Assembly: GCA_902702965.1 (NCBI GenBank)
Contig: CACRXP010000032.1
Location: 1,921,461 to 1,985,460 of the forward strand
From: Spirometra erinaceieuropaei
Lineage: Eukaryota > Platyhelminthes > Cestoda > Diphyllobothriidea > Diphyllobothriidae
DNA: 64,000 nucleotides
Direction of reading: 5' to 3'
Every line of letters begins with the position of its first letter. Within the stretch, counting starts at the first letter, position 1. This document shows, piece by piece, positions 24,079-37,383 of the stretch. The notes below the pieces were generated by a model. The model did no database searches. It was not told the origin of the DNA and worked only from the letters and a program-made list of their open reading frames with translations. The translations under genes and the position numbers were made by a program.

Positions 24079-25062
24079 CAGTAAGTGGACTAACTTATGA
24101 AATCTCGAAAAAAATTTCCAAATACGTTTTCGTTTTGAAAAGATTAATTAAGTTAGATTGTAAAATCAATCATTGTACAGCATATTCCTATAATAATTTA
24201 GTTACCCTCCGACGCCGGCATTCGAACAAACTTCTTTCCGGCTGCATCTAAAAACCATACTCCGTAAAAAATGACTACATAACTAGCATGCACGTTTTCA
24301 CTGATTTTCGATGCCCTTAAAGATTTGATTATATTTCATGGAAAACCTGCATAAACATATTAATTCGTTTGTTCATTTAGTGAAAAATTACGTCTCCTTT
24401 ACACTCGAAAAAAGGGTATAATTCGATTTTATAAAAGTTTTTAATTGTAAATTTTTTTAATACCGTGAAGTGGCCCCTCATAAAATGTCATGTCTCTGCA
24501 TTTGCCAAGGTGGCTTGTTATAGTAACAATGTGGCTCAAATCCACTGGTCAGTTTTATGAACGCTATATGGTTTCCTCTTAATACCACAGAGATGTATAG
24601 CTGTCCTTACGCGGAAATTAGACGGCTTGTATTTTGTGAACCCTAAATGCAAGCGTAAAGCAGGTCGGATTCAAAATTATTCGGGAATTGGAAACGTTTT
24701 TAAAAACCGAATTATACCCTTCATTCGAGTATTAAATTGAAAGAACATGTAAGTTGTTTCTGAATCCCAAAAGGATAAATATTTGTATGCGCGTTTTCTA
24801 TGAAGTATAATTGAGTCTTCAAGGGCATCGGAAATCAATGAGAAAAGTGCATGCTACTTAGATGTGTAATCATTTTGACAGTGTGGTTTCTGCAAATGGC
24901 CGGGAAGAAGTTCGTTCGAAAACCAGCGTCCGGTGGGAACTGAACTGATATAGAATTATGTTGCAGGCTGACTAGTTTTACAACCCTACTCAATTATTCT
25001 TTTCGAAACGAAAACGCATTTCGGGATTTCTGTTAAGATTTCATGAGTTAACCCACTTGCTG
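24079..25062 (+). mobile_element. MITE copy F, full length with TA duplication
   Basis: TA flanks CAGTAAGTGGACTAACTTAT on the left and the inverse GAGTTAACCCACTTGCTG on the right; 984 bp. Loop orientation as in copy E. It lies about 440 bp upstream of the first recognised exon of FAM g3. Confidence 0.92.
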
Positions 25063-25189
25063 TACTTACAGAGGCGAATGCGAAATTGTATGTCCTTGAC
25101 GCAGAGAGTTTTACCCAATGAAAAACGTCCAAATATTGTAGTCCAGTATCGCCTTCATGCATGTCAGCATCACGGGAATTCAAACCCAA

Positions 25190-25420
25190 TGAGACCAGTA
25201 ACAGCACTAACCTCATCACACACGCACACTTACAAGGGCTGCGGCCACCAATTCACCATCTTGACACCGCATGGACTTTTTACATGCGCATTCACATGAG
25301 CGGAATTCACCGCAATCTGGACATGCAGAATTCTTCTCACTTATCCGACAACCCTCCAATCGCCGGTCGTACGAACTCATAAACCACACTCGTGATCGTA
25401 AACAACATCGACATTGTCAA
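25190..25420 (+). mobile_element. LINE remnant: decayed C2H2 zinc-finger tail
   Basis: Two overlapping frames preserve pieces such as LFYMRIHMSGIHRNLD, matching the pattern GLxGHLRIHxSGIHRNxD seen near the C-terminal fingers of tapeworm endonuclease/RT elements. It is frameshifted and the cysteine pairs are mostly lost. The same block occurs at 30340-30420 (IYGSGTHRNSDAS). Confidence 0.55.
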
Positions 25421-25661
25421 CCAGTCATAAGCTACTAACCCCTCATGCCCTTATGGTACAGCACATCAACACGCAACCATCGCTCTTACCTCAATTGCCT
25501 CACGCACAATAAGTCGCATCGTTGGCACGTTCCGCCAAAAAAACACGGTTGAACACTGCAGAGCACAACTACATCACCAGTCACCTCATCAATTCATACG
25601 CCACAAAGACAAAACCATCCCACATAAACAAAAAATGCACGGAACGGGGATTGCGCACTTA

Positions 25662-26608
25662 CAGTAGACGTGATAACTCATGGAATGTTAAACGAAATTT
25701 TGAATTGCGCTTTCAACTTGAAAAAGATTGCTTAAGTAGGGATGTAATATTAAATTTCATCAGCATCAACCCATAACAATTCAGTTACCATAGGGTGTTA
25801 GCTTTCGGCCACCTGCGCAAACTGAATTTAAAAAGAACTGACTACCTAGATGAAATTAATTGTTTTTGTTGAGTTCCGATGCCCTTATAACTTCGAATAT
25901 CTTTTACGTAAAACAAACATAAAAAATATTTTTTCTCATCTGGCCGAAAATTAAATTTCCAATTTCTTGCCTAACGCATGGATTATAATTCAGTTTCAGA
26001 AACCTTTCCCAATTCCCACATAATTTTGAACTCGACCTGCCGTAACATTTACATTCAAGGTCTCCAAACTACAAGTTGCATATTCCCCATGTGCGGAGAA
26101 TCATTTATTTCTGTACGCTGCTGAGAGTAGGACATATGCAGTTGGTAAAATTTTGCAGTGGATTGGATCCATATTGTTTACTCTAGAAGCAGGATTAGCT
26201 AATGCAGAGACACGAAGTTTTATGAACGGACATGTCACGGTCTCAAAATATTTCATAATCAGAGACCTTTTTTGAAACGGAACTGTTCCTTTTTGTCAAG
26301 AGCAAAATTTAAAGACGTAATTTTCTACCAAACTAGTCTAAGAATTAATAATTTTGCACGTTTTGCGGGAAATATATTTGAATTAATAAGGGCATAGCAA
26401 AAGAATGAAAAATGTCATACCATATAAGTTGTTTTCGCAGGCAGTCGAAAAGAATTTAATTCGAAGGCTGGCATCCTGTAGTGATTGACTTATTATAGGG
26501 TTCTGATGCACGACAGATAATGTTACAATCATGCTTAAGTAATCTTTTTTATTTCAAAAACGCAATTCACAAGCTTGGTTAGCATTTCATAAGCTAGCGC
26601 ATCTACCG
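25662..26608. mobile_element. MITE copy G, diverged, full length
   Basis: TA flanks CAGTAGACGTGATAACTCAT and the inverse end AAGCTAGCGCATCTACCG; 947 bp. The loop is in the opposite orientation to copies E and F. Confidence 0.88.
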
Positions 26609-26609
26609 T

Positions 26610-28319
26610 ATATGAAAGGGTTTTACTTCGGTTCCTTCTCAGTCGGGCCTCTAAGGCAATCTCAAACATGCAAGACTAGAGTCGTTCACATTTCTCTTGT
26701 GGAAAGTTGTAGTGGTGTGTTGGATCGAGCTTGTCAGCCCAATCTCAGCATCGGGTATCTGGTCGATTTGGACAAGATAGAGGGAGGCCGATTCCGGGGA
26801 TCTCATCCCGTGACAATCGAGTGACTCTAATACAACATCTGACTCGTCTTGATCTATCATGACGCACTGGACGTCTTAACTTGAGAACTTGTCAGCCTAA
26901 GTAACGAGACAGTACTTGCAGGCGGTCCAGCGTGTTAATCTTCGATCAGGATAAACTAATTCGTGCAAAAGTCACCGTCCCAACAATAAGCGTTTCGCCT
27001 AAGTTCTTTATCTAATATGAGCCAAGCAGTAGATGCGACAGACCAAAACCGGGGTTTGATCGGAGCACGGCAGGCGTTAAAGAGAATACGCAACCAAACT
27101 TACGCCAATATTGGAGGTTTTGTGACAACTCCATGTGCCGGCTGACTTCGCAGCTGCTGGGATTCGTACGCCCCCCCCCCCCCTATTCTGTATCTCCTGT
27201 GGACCAGGTGGTGTGCTGCTGCGCCTTAACGCGGGAGTTGCGTCGTGCCGGTCACCTGAACCCTCTCTTATCTCCGGATTTCCTGATACTATCACGACGT
27301 TGAAACCAGGAGGGTGAAATGGGAGTGCAGTTGATGATGCGCAAGTCCACTATCACCACAAACTAATAGCAACAAAGATCGCCGTTCCTACGTCCATCAT
27401 TCATACATGATGATTCATCTCTCACTGATTTGCGAATCCCTGTAATACAACTTTCAAATTAATTGATAAAAAGTCCCTGTTTAAGCTTTGATTACTGCGT
27501 TCAAAACTGCACGTGGGCTCTCTAAGGCAGGGGTTTATTGAACCAACTGAATGCACTGAAAATGCAAAAATGAATTTTTGCCTATTAAACTTAAAACAAC
27601 CAGGACGTCGTATGCCACGTTATTACTAAAAGATGATCTGGAAGATATCGGATCTGAGCAAAACAAACAGTTGCACATTGACTACACATAATTTGCAATG
27701 GGCGACCGCTTTGGGCATTTGTTAGAGTGCAGTCCCTCTAAATCAATGCATCAAATAATGTGTATAAGCCTTTAAAGAAGTACATGATATTTACAATTGG
27801 CTATTTCTGTAGGCGAATTGGTTAGATTGTCAGCTTGACGCTTAAAGAAAAAAATAATTGTTCACAGGAAAATGAAAATCTTACTATGAACAATAAACGT
27901 ACGAGTAAAGTCAATGCAGGCCTTGTTAATATCTACGCATACCAAGAGGATAAGCATATTTTTGCACATGGAGGTAGAAATAATGTAGGCGGACAGATGA
28001 AAAGGCATAATAAAAGCTTGTTTTTAACAAAACCTGCAGAAAACCAACGTATTAATATGAAGATAAATACTAATAGGTAGTGAAGTATAATGAGCTGGAT
28101 GTTGTCCAATGAAATCTGCTTTGCCTACATCACTAACTTGAGCACACAGAGCACTGGTCCAAAACATTCTGATGGTTGTTGTGAAGCTGTTGGCACTATC
28201 CTATGCTAGATGCGCGTGTGTCAGTTGGAGCATGTAAAGTACCTAATGGGCGAAATTTATATTTGCCGCATGATTACTTAATTTTCAGTAGACTGTCAAC
28301 ACATATAAAAATTTAATAT
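26610..28319. other. No gene recognised; contains a GC-rich block
   Basis: The region 26620-26870 and the short frame at 27835-28080 have no motif. GTAGGCGAATTGGTTAGATT near 27811 resembles a lone A box but lacks a B box partner. Confidence 0.4.
27077..27330. repeat. GC-rich block with a 13-base C run, probable repeat fragment
   Basis: Base composition changes sharply from the AT-rich flanks. Positions 27171-27183 are all C. Frames exist on both strands (27077-27295 minus, 27135-27317 plus) but neither is convincing. Probably a truncated interspersed repeat; no second copy was identified here. Confidence 0.35.
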
Positions 28320-28690
28320 TCAACGACGTTGAGCCCAGTACTCAGCTGCTCATCTCGAAAAACTATTCCAGCCTCATTACTGAAGGGTAATGGACTTCGC
28401 CAACTTATATTTTGCTTTTTTGTCAATGATGGGCCAGATTTATTCCAGGACGGTAGGCTCATTACATATGCCCATGAGTTGAAAGTTGCATATCGATATA
28501 AGCCGGCAGATCGTGATATTGTGCTCGAAAACCTAGAGAACAATTTTTGAGCTTTTACCCAATGGTGTTTTACATGTCGCCTTTCCCTTTCTGGGCACAA
28601 ATGTTCAGTAATGGTGGTTGACGGCGATCCTCAACTTCAACAGAGTATTAAAAATCATACTCTGGGAATTTAAATCATTAAGAACACTGC
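28320..28690 (+). mobile_element. Non-LTR reverse transcriptase fragment with destroyed catalytic motif
   Basis: The plus frame reads IFCFFVNDGPDLFQDGRLIT, then YAHELKVAYRYKPADR where the RT catalytic YADDLK is expected, then after one TGA FTQWCFTCRLSLSGHKCSVM, matching the W-C-xx-W-x-L-x-N-xx-K-C-xx-M block that follows palm motif C in jockey/CR1-type LINEs. The aspartate pair is lost and the frame is interrupted, so the copy is inactive. Confidence 0.75.
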
Positions 28691-28699
28691 GTTACAATA

Positions 28700-30330
28700 G
28701 TCTACAAAGTGCAAAAAATGACCTAGTCTATTCTCCGACATTTTAAAATTAGCGATGTTAGAATGCACCCACATAAAGTATGTACATGCTAAACCTGTCC
28801 TGGAATAACTTTTGTGTTCGACTAGCCTCCTGCGTTCTGCAGAGGAAAAAAAAGAAAAATCCGTCCGACATTTTTTGCCAAAAAAAATTTAACCTAGGAA
28901 CACAGAACTTTATCATGCCAAAAATATTGCGGCCCTGCAAGCTCTGATCCGCTGTCGTTTTACCGACTACACGAGGGACTCTTTTTACTATTTAAGCTTT
29001 TAAACAGCCACACTTTGCATTCGCTTACTACAGCAAAATTTACTTGTTTTTTTTCTCGAGCACTTCTAGTCAAACATCGTCATTTCTCTTCTGAGACCAC
29101 AACTGTAACCTAAAACGAATTCTGCGAAATTATTGTTGACTAAGAAAACTGTCATATCATTTGGTTGCTGATTCGGCTAGTTTAATTTTCTTAGTGATGG
29201 ATTTTGTGGTCTCCGGTACCTCTGTGTGGTCTCATCTTGTAAGAAATGATGCTGAATTTGTATCCGGCAACACTATGGATAGTTTTTTCAACCAACAGCG
29301 AGTAACTGCTTACCTATACACTCAGTTTGGTGCAGTCTGAAATTCATGAAATGGAATACAGCCTGAAAACACCCGATGCATTTTCACTCACTTCCTTTCT
29401 GGAGTGCCGTCATTTCACAGGCGGCAGTTTCTTTATCCAGAACCACCCAAAGTACTTCAGAACTTTACCACTTATGTGTGCTTTTCCAGGAGTTTCTTAT
29501 CATTAGTCCGATGTGTACTGTATCTTTTTTGACAATGCCTGCAAAAACCACTATAACCATTTATTATTTTACGTGTATTTATGTATAATTAATCACTACT
29601 AATTGCCTTAAATAACTTCATTTGACAGACAGCTATGAATAAGAAAGGTTGCCGCTTTTAACTGCTTTTTGCACTAGAGGAGCATTTCATTCATCTACAC
29701 GTGCCAGAGGAGCGCCTTCTTTCAGTAAGTGGTCGCTACGTGCATACGCAAAGTGTATGCATATCTGACAACAGAACTGTCATTTACACGCTTATCAACG
29801 AAAAGAAACACCAGTACAATAATATACATGTACAGTTCCATGTAATTGTCAAGTTAGTAGATTTAATCATTTACGCTTTGCGTGTTGTGACTTAAAGACA
29901 AATTATCACAAATACACAGTATTTAGGGCATTGCTACTTATACCAATACCATAACTTTTTACTTAAGCGTAAAACGGAATTATTTTGCACGACATATTGC
30001 GACTTGTAGAATCCCTTTGTCAGTTAAGCAGGGGAAATTTGGAATATCCTTTTCGCAAGGATCAAAAACGCCAGACTTCAATGAACTATGACATGATGCT
30101 GCCCGGTTAAAGCGTTGAAAATCTTACCACTTGAAGCCATTTCTGGCTTTGGTTTTCTCATTTACTCGCAGGATTTCACAATAGTTAAACATAAGCATTT
30201 GTCTCCTGTATAAAAAACCACCACTGATTGAGTGGCATGTTTATGGAGGGTCAATTTTTAGGTAGCTACTGAAATTCATGTTCGGGTATTTTTCACAAAA
30301 TATTATTGAGTCTATAGAGACATGCGCTAC
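28700..30330. other. No recognisable gene
   Basis: AT-rich sequence with frames of at most 70 codons and no motif or repeat partner that I could identify. Confidence 0.45.
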
Positions 30331-30339
30331 TTGCCTATA

Positions 30340-31090
30340 CGGTTACTTGGGTATCTACGGCAGTGGAACTCACCGCAATTCTGACGCATCAAGTATACCT
30401 TGCACATCCAACAGTTCTCCCATCCCAGGTCTACCACCAGAGCAGCTACTACTAGCACCATAACAAATACCACCGACCCAGCATCACCTAACCTATCCCG
30501 CTAACATTGCTACTTTACATGCACTTCACACATCGACCTGAAGGAACACTTGGAAATCGGTCTTACAGAGCCTTACTAACCAGTGTCTGGATCACCGACA
30601 TAAACCAGCCTTCCTTGCCTCGATCATTCAGCCTTTTCACTGACCTACTGTCGAGGGTGGATGCGTCCATGTTTCATTGTGAAACTATTTGTTATTAACG
30701 CAGGTAGGACCACTACGAAAAAAAACTCGCAACCATAACAACGTCAATGAGGAAATGTAAGCACGTAAGGTCAGCACGTACTGGACGCGTATATTGTTTA
30801 GCGTCCCCGCATATTCACAACGGACCAAAAACCACTAGCCTCCGTTTCGAGGTATTCGGAATAAGGGTTGCACAATAACTGATCCGAACATCTGACCGTT
30901 TGTATCGCGGCTATGGGAACGTTGACACAATCTCAAGTTAGATGAGGCTGACACCTGTGAAATAAATTGGGATCTGATAAAACTATGGTTCTCAAGCGTT
31001 AAGACTATTAGCAAATGTCACAGTGATCTATCATCCACATATTCAGAACTTTAACTTTTGTCGAACGACGTGACTAACACAGCGCTGAGC
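30340..31090 (+). mobile_element. LINE 3' tail: decayed zinc fingers plus 3' untranslated region
   Basis: IYGSGTHRNSDASSIPCTSN followed, after stops and shifts, by TSHIDLKEHLEIGLTEPY resembles the last fingers of tapeworm LINE proteins. Downstream, 30660-31090 aligns with 50690-51110 (shared TCCATGTTTCATTGTGAAAC, ACTGGACGCGTATATTG, AAAACCACTAG, and a GTTGACA block). This defines a common 3' region of one element. Confidence 0.6.
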
Positions 31091-31139
31091 GTGTGTGTGG
31101 ACGTTGTGCTTAAAAAACTCTCCGGCGGTAAAAACATTC

Positions 31140-31245
31140 TGCGTCGCTATGCGACTGCTGGTTGGGCTTGATCAAGAGCCCGTAAGGCACAACGGAACAA
31201 GTGAGTTCCGTATGAACGATCGGTGATCGCCCCTCTACCGATTGT
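31140..31245 (+). repeat. SINE tail module, solitary copy
   Basis: GTAAGGCACAACGGAACAAG, TGAGTTCCGTATGAACGATC, CGGTGATCGCCCCTCTACC match the tail module at 32837-32925, 33150-33217 and 44345-44430. Confidence 0.75.
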
Positions 31246-31389
31246 ATTTTAATTATATTTATATATAAGTCTGAAGACTAAAAAGCACTGTACGCATATA
31301 GTTCCTAAGTTTCAGGCGCATGCAGAACGTGCAGAAATCCGTTATACCCCCTCGCGCATAATTCTGAGTTATTGTTTAGCATACAAAAA

Positions 31390-31510
31390 TGCGAAAGTCT
31401 GATCAATAGTGCTGCGGTTATGGGGACGTTGACACAAGCCCAAATTAGACGAAAACGAAATCCGTGGAATAAATTGGAGCCGGACAAAACCGCAATCCTT
31501 TAGCTCTAAG
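31390..31510 (+). mobile_element. Second partial copy of the LINE 3' region
   Basis: GGGGACGTTGACACAAGCCC, then AATTAGACG and TGGAATAAATTGGAGCCGGA, align with 30918-30985 of the preceding LINE tail. Confidence 0.6.
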
Positions 31511-32700
31511 GCGCAGTAGTCAATTAGAGAGGAGAATTATTGTGGAACGTTTCGTTTGCCCCATCGTCAGCGCAGATGTCGGCTTCGCCTATCGATGTTT
31601 TGGTTGTGGTAATCAGACAATCTCACCAATTTAAGATATTTGTAACAACCGTCCAATGAGCTGTTAACTTAATCTGTCGCGGTTTGTGCATATTGTTAAT
31701 AACTAGATCCAAAACGTCAAGTTGACAAATTCTATGCTTAACAGTCTAGATTACTCTTTTTAACATCATTTAAAACTATTTTCGGTTATACAGCAGAAAA
31801 CTGTTTTACAGGATTGAACTTTAATCAGTATACTCATACGTTTTTTTCCCTTGCATTTATCCCATTAAAACCTAATCTATTAAGTACGTAGGAGCTATTC
31901 AAATTAGATCATCTCTTTTGCTGAGGAAGTTTTAGTTAGATCTTTGCCATAGTTCGCTTTGCGATATAACAACAATTAATGGGTTGCAAGTGAGGATAAT
32001 TTATTTCACCCAGATGTGAATGGACCCTCCGCGAGAAATAAAAATGTGTCAGAAAGGGCTGGACATGAGTACAGCTGAGTATGGGAATGTAGGGGGGAGG
32101 GGGGAGAGGTTATAGCCTTCACTGTCAGGGGCGGAGTGAGAGCGGAAGTGCGCGGGGAGAGTTTCAGCGTTAGTCGACCTTCGACCACTGTGGGTGCGGA
32201 GCCTGAACTGGGTTCTTCTATGTGCACAAGAATGGTTTTAGCAACCGTGGCCAAATGATTGTGGCACCATTGGACCAGCGCCTGTTAGCAACAGTAGAGG
32301 CTGCCGCCATCAGGTTGTCAATGGGCTTTCCCCTCTTTTTTAGCCCTTTGTTTTCTCTTAACTTCTCTGATATTTGGGGAGATGCAAAGCGTCTCACTGG
32401 TCAGCAAAGCATGTTGGCATATTTTGAAGTCTATTTAGGCTCGATAAACAAAAGCATATGCTCCCAAAGACTCCATTCTTGTTTTAAATGACATTTTACT
32501 TCCCTCGCCTGTCTGTCCTGTGCCCGCGGCTGCATTGGAGGACCGTGAATCAACAGCCGCCGAGTTGGATCGTGTCCCAGCAATTCGTCTTGAATCCTGA
32601 TATTCTTAGATAGCTCCTGTTTAAGCATACCTTGTTTATGTGTACACCATGAAATTAGAGATATCTGACGCTTAGTATATAGTAAGAATCACACTCATTT
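31511..32700. other. No gene; GC-rich stretch with a possible PLE end
   Basis: 31511-32000 shows nothing. From about 32020 to 32340 GC rises. The plus frame at about 32276 reads QRLLATVEAAAIRL, matching QRLLPTAVAAAIRL at the end of PLE-3 at 11 of 14 residues, so a short PLE 3' remnant is likely there. The rest is unassigned. Confidence 0.4.
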
Positions 32701-32714
32701 TAAAGTATTTTACG

Positions 32715-32830
32715 AGTAGTATGTTATTACCGACATAGACAAGGGAGACTGGAATGGCCATTTCTGGCTTATTAGCTGTCGTCAGCCAGTCATACCCAAC
32801 CCCGAAGTGTGGAACATCCGAGGCTCGAAC
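32715..32830 (-). repeat. tRNA-derived SINE, truncated, inverted
   Basis: The reverse complement of GGCCATTTCTGGCTTATTAG, CTGTCGTCAGCCAGTCATAC and GTGTGGAACATCCGAGGCTC matches the head-to-body part of the SINE at 33000-33110. It faces the plus-strand copy about 150 bp away and forms an inverted pair. Confidence 0.85.
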
Positions 32831-32836
32831 GTGCTG

Positions 32837-33217
32837 TTGGTTGGATACGAGGGAGAGCCCGTAAGGCACAACGGAACGAGTGAGTTCCGTAAGAACGATC
32901 GGTGTGCGCCCCCTACCATTGTATATTCCCGATCGAAACCGACAGGGCAACGGGCTCGTGGCCCGGTGGGTAGAGGCGTGGACTTCTAACTAACAGGTCG
33001 TGAGTTCGAACCTCGGGTGTTCCACACTTCGGAGTTCGGTATGACTGGCTGACGACGGCTAATAAACCAGAAATGGCCATTGCAGTCTCCCTTGACTTTG
33101 TCGGTAATAACATATTGCCTATGTATCATGCGCCGCTGTGAGGCTGCTGTTTGGGCTCGTAAGGCACAACGGAACGAGTGAGTTCCGTAAGAACGATCGG
33201 TGAGCGCCCCCTACCAT
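32837..33217 (+). repeat. tRNA-derived SINE, dimeric arrangement (tail module, tRNA head, body, tail module)
   Basis: 32837-32925 is a tail module (GTAAGGCACAACGGAACGAG to GCGCCCCCTACCATTG). After a 25-bp linker (TATTCCCGATCGAAACCGAC), 32951-33025 is a tRNA-like head with A box GTGGCCCGGTGGGTAGAGG and B box GTCGTGAGTTCGAACCTC. The body carries GACTGGCTGACGACGGCTAA, CAGAAATGGCCA and a GTCGGTAATAACATA block, and the unit ends with a second tail module at about 33150-33217. The internal Pol III promoter boxes identify it as a SINE. Confidence 0.85.
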
Positions 33218-35758
33218 TATTTTACGAGTATTGGTCACAAAGGCCTCAGCTTTATTGCACACTCCTTTGCGCATATGGATTTTGCTGAAAAATATTTCTT
33301 AAATGCAATTACATGGACCCTGTAAAATGTACGTATAAAGCACATTGTAGTATTTTCAATGCTTTCCCTACCCTAACGGAACAAATTAACGTTGGGCTGC
33401 TGAGGCACGGGCATTAATTGACTCCTGATTCGCCTAAACACGGTCCTCCTTAAAACGATATCCATTAATGCCTATCATGGCTGGATAATTTCATGGCTGA
33501 GAGATTATTTGGCCTTCCACACTCGGTTTGCCAGTCTAGAAAGCAGGAATATTCAGCTCTTCCTAATGACTGCGTAGACTTTTGAGGTCCTATTATACCC
33601 CTTTCCCTCTTTCAACCTCAAAAACATGAATGGAAATTACACATTGTCTGTCATTATGTGAAGCATTCTGATGACTTGGTTATTGGGCCCCATGTCCAAA
33701 GTGGAATTAATTTCCAGCTTAGGTCATGCCTCGTAAAGGTCACCGGGAAAGGGACTTCCACCTGATACCCAGAAGTCAGTAGAATGCGCTTTTGGGCTGC
33801 ATAACTGCCATTCCTGAATACTTTGGCATTATTGTCAAAGGGTATCATAGTTCCGACACTTTGGTATTAGTCCGTTTTAAAGTCTCACTTTCTCTCTTTA
33901 TATAGTAACGCCATTTAACTAAAAGTTGCAAACCTCATTATAACGTTCTTCGTTTACCTTTATAATACGCTGATCAACACCCTGGTTTAGGGACGTATAT
34001 ATGCCTGCATTAAACTCCTGGTTTCTTACTTTGTTTTTCATTTATTTTCCAATTTGGCTTGAAAAATATGGATTCATTTTAAACAATGCCCTCAAAATGG
34101 TCTTTTTTGCTGCCGATATTTTATGTAATTTTTAGTTGATATCCTGCTATGCTAGACCTTTACAACGATCAAACAATTTTGTGATCAAATTCTGGATAAA
34201 TTTATTCATCTACTTTAGTCTTAAAAAATGGATTCCAGTTTCGACCGTCCCATGCGCAGTCGTTTAGTATGACAACGTTCCGTACTAGCTTTTCAGGCAC
34301 AATACCTTGTCTCTAAAAAGACAAAGACACAGAATTCAGTCTCACTAGTGCTTGGGTCAACATGAAGTGAATTTTCTGATTGAGACGTCACAACTTCCTG
34401 AACGTCAGAAATCGCAATTCCAGGACGTCCTAAATCGCCTGTCTATAGTCTACAGAAAATTCGCACACACGCCCTTCCTTGCAGTTCGTGGCTTTTAACT
34501 TCCTCAGAAATTAGTCGTTAACTTTAAGTAGATTGGTTTGTCTGGGATTAGTTAACGTCCGTCGACTACTGCGAAACAGCCGCACAATATTGCTAAATTG
34601 CCAGCAGCCGGTCAGTGGCATACGCGTGCTTCGCACGATACACCATACTAGCACCTGGACTATTAAGATTGATATATATATATATATACCAAAATCTTTA
34701 TAAATCTTTATCTGTGCATCAAATCTTAAAAACAGACGCATTTACTCGATATTCAACAGACTATAAAAATAAATATGTGCATGCTTTCTGTGCAATATCT
34801 TCGCATTCATGGTATAACCGGTGGCTTACATAAAAGAACTGTATAATGTCGTCATACTTTGCTGAGCCTGGTGAACCGAACACCGAGATTTGGTCTTCAG
34901 TGACTTATATTATGAATGCAATGTAGAATTATTAAAACTGCCGTCCAACGTTTGATCACGAGCTCATGTTAGAATTTCTCTCGACGTCTCATGCTATACA
35001 CAAATCACCTACTGAACTTGTAGACAATCGTGCAATCCCTGTGCTCAGGTTCTTACGCATACATCATACAATTCGTGCATGAGGAAAAAACATCCGTATA
35101 CGGATGGGTTCGCATCGAAATATTTATATTCATTGTACCTTATTTACAGTCAAAAATATAGACTTTGATCTATGGAAGACATTACATGTCACATACGTTT
35201 GCATAGAGTTTACACTGTTGTATCAACAGTAAAAGACTGTGAAGGGAGAGACTAACTCCGTTGACGTGGAGGTCGACGTCATTTAAGAAACAGTTTTCTC
35301 GCAAAATGTTTTCATTGACATTCTGCAGCGAAAACGACCGGACGCCACAAGGATTAGAACATAATTCATTCAAAGTCTCTTTTGTCATCTCGGATTCGCG
35401 GACTTAAAATTCCTGAAGTGATATAGGCTTTCGGCATTCGTAACATTTACTCTAGTGTAAACGACAGTATCATGAGACAAAACGGCGATTAGATCAAACA
35501 TGAGTGTGGGGCTTCCATCCGGCGCCAACGAAAACGCTTTTAGTGTAGGTTGACACAAACGACTATCTATAGAAAAATTCTTATTTGATAAGATTTTTCA
35601 TGACGGCAGTGCTGGAAAGCGATAACACTAGCGATTTATGCGGCGTTATCTGAAGTTTAGCGTCCGTCCTCCGCATTACGCCATTATGTGAATTGAACTA
35701 AATAAACCCGCTCAGGACTAGAGACAGGTGTAACGTTGTTCACCTTCTATTACTCATT
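33218..35758. other. No recognisable gene
   Basis: AT-rich DNA with short frames and a small (AT)n run at about 34671-34689. No family member, PLE or MITE was recognised. Confidence 0.4.
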
Positions 35759-37383
35759 TGAAAGCAGTACATGCGACTGTGGATACAAGCATGTAGTAGG
35801 TCCAAAGTGTCATAATCTTAGGCGATAGACAGCAGAATCCTAAATATCAATCAAGAGTGCATATTATAATTTGGGCAACTCTATTTCGTTATTTAGTATG
35901 TCAACGCCCAGATAATACGGAGCGCAATATCAACAGCTCGAATAGGATAGAGTTTCTTCAGCTAAGTGTCATGTCAAAAGTCAAACTGTTTTATCAAGTA
36001 CTTAAGGGTTTCATTAGCAATCTACCCTGCAACTGAGACCCGCTAGGCACACGCGTTGTTTTTAAGGACAAAGTTTTGTCGGCAAAGTCTAGCCTTTTAT
36101 GAACATGTGCTTTTTACTTGCGGACGGACCGGTTAATATTTATGGGGAAAAAGCTCACTATGCAATCCGTACACTGTGAGGTAATTGCGCACATTGTTTG
36201 GGCCAAATAAATTATTTGAATTTTAGACGTTTTATGCTGATATGCGCTGCACCTTTCATAAAAATTTATATGGGCGAAAAAGGGTGACAAACGTTAGATA
36301 AAACGCACAATTTAGGGACTTATATGGCATTTATTATTAAGTTTGCTGTAGATATCATGGCTAACACATTAATGACAAGGTTAGTCAACATGTGATAAAG
36401 CCGTCATCAACCTATAGCAGAAAACCACGTTTTTCATGCTATACATGAAACTAAATGACCACATGCATATCCCAAAACAAAGTTGCTGTTTGCGTTTTTT
36501 CGCCGGAGACCAATATCACATAGTCCTGATAATCAATACGTGTTGCTTACTGGTTTGCAAGATAACCACGCAGATAAACACATAAAATAAGTTGAAATTT
36601 TCCTAATTATAAATAAAGGGTGACAGACCCTCAACGTGAGTAAACAATGAGTGCCCAAGAGTAGGCAAATATATACCTAACTTATTGAACGGCCACTCTT
36701 GAGTAAGGGTCTAATTTGCCGCAACGTCGTAAACTATGAATTTTATTATTCCAAAAGCCTCCTATATGAACCTAAACTGTTCCACTGAGTACTTGTGTGT
36801 TTCATTAATGATTTATTCCCAACTTGTAAAGCGCAAAGCAAATATGTTGTAGACATTGCCGTTTAAAGTACCTCCAAATGTATCCAGCACTTAAAATCGT
36901 GTTTTACATACACATAGTCCGTGAATGCAACAATGTGTCGTCCGTTAGATATAATTTTTAGTTGTTAATCGGACATTTGTGTTCATCGTGCAGTACGCGC
37001 AAGCTAAGTGTTTTTTACATCCAACACGTTATAATATGTGCATTTCCCTAATATCAGTTGCTAATAGGCCTTTCAGTTTTTGAAAAAATGCATATGTTCC
37101 AAAAAGCCCTACATATTTGAATCGAAATGAAAAAAATATGAGAGTTTTGTATGCAACATATTACACGATAAGTTACATATATCATTAGCATTAATTGCGA
37201 CGTAATTGGGCATGTGTAGAAACCCTCATTTACCTATAGGCGAGACCCACGTTTTCCATACAATGCATGTTATCGAATTACCAATGTATGTCCTCGAACC
37301 AATGTTACCGGTTGGATTAATTTGACAAGGGCTGATATACTATGTTTGTCGTTCGCCGTATGCGCCAGTTGCTTGTTTTTATG

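Noticed and set aside
25148..25219. MMRLVLLLVSLGLNSRD on the minus strand looks like a signal peptide and could be g3 exon 1
   Set aside because: It lacks the family AC motif, the only good donor downstream (GTAAGTA near 25064) leaves phase 0 instead of phase 1, and the segment is antisense to a LINE finger remnant.
32951..33025. Functional tRNA gene
   Set aside because: It repeats at other loci with a common body and tail, so it is a SINE head.
32672..33113. Two minus-strand frames of 66-92 codons over the SINE
   Set aside because: They are antisense readings of the SINE body and head and recur with it.
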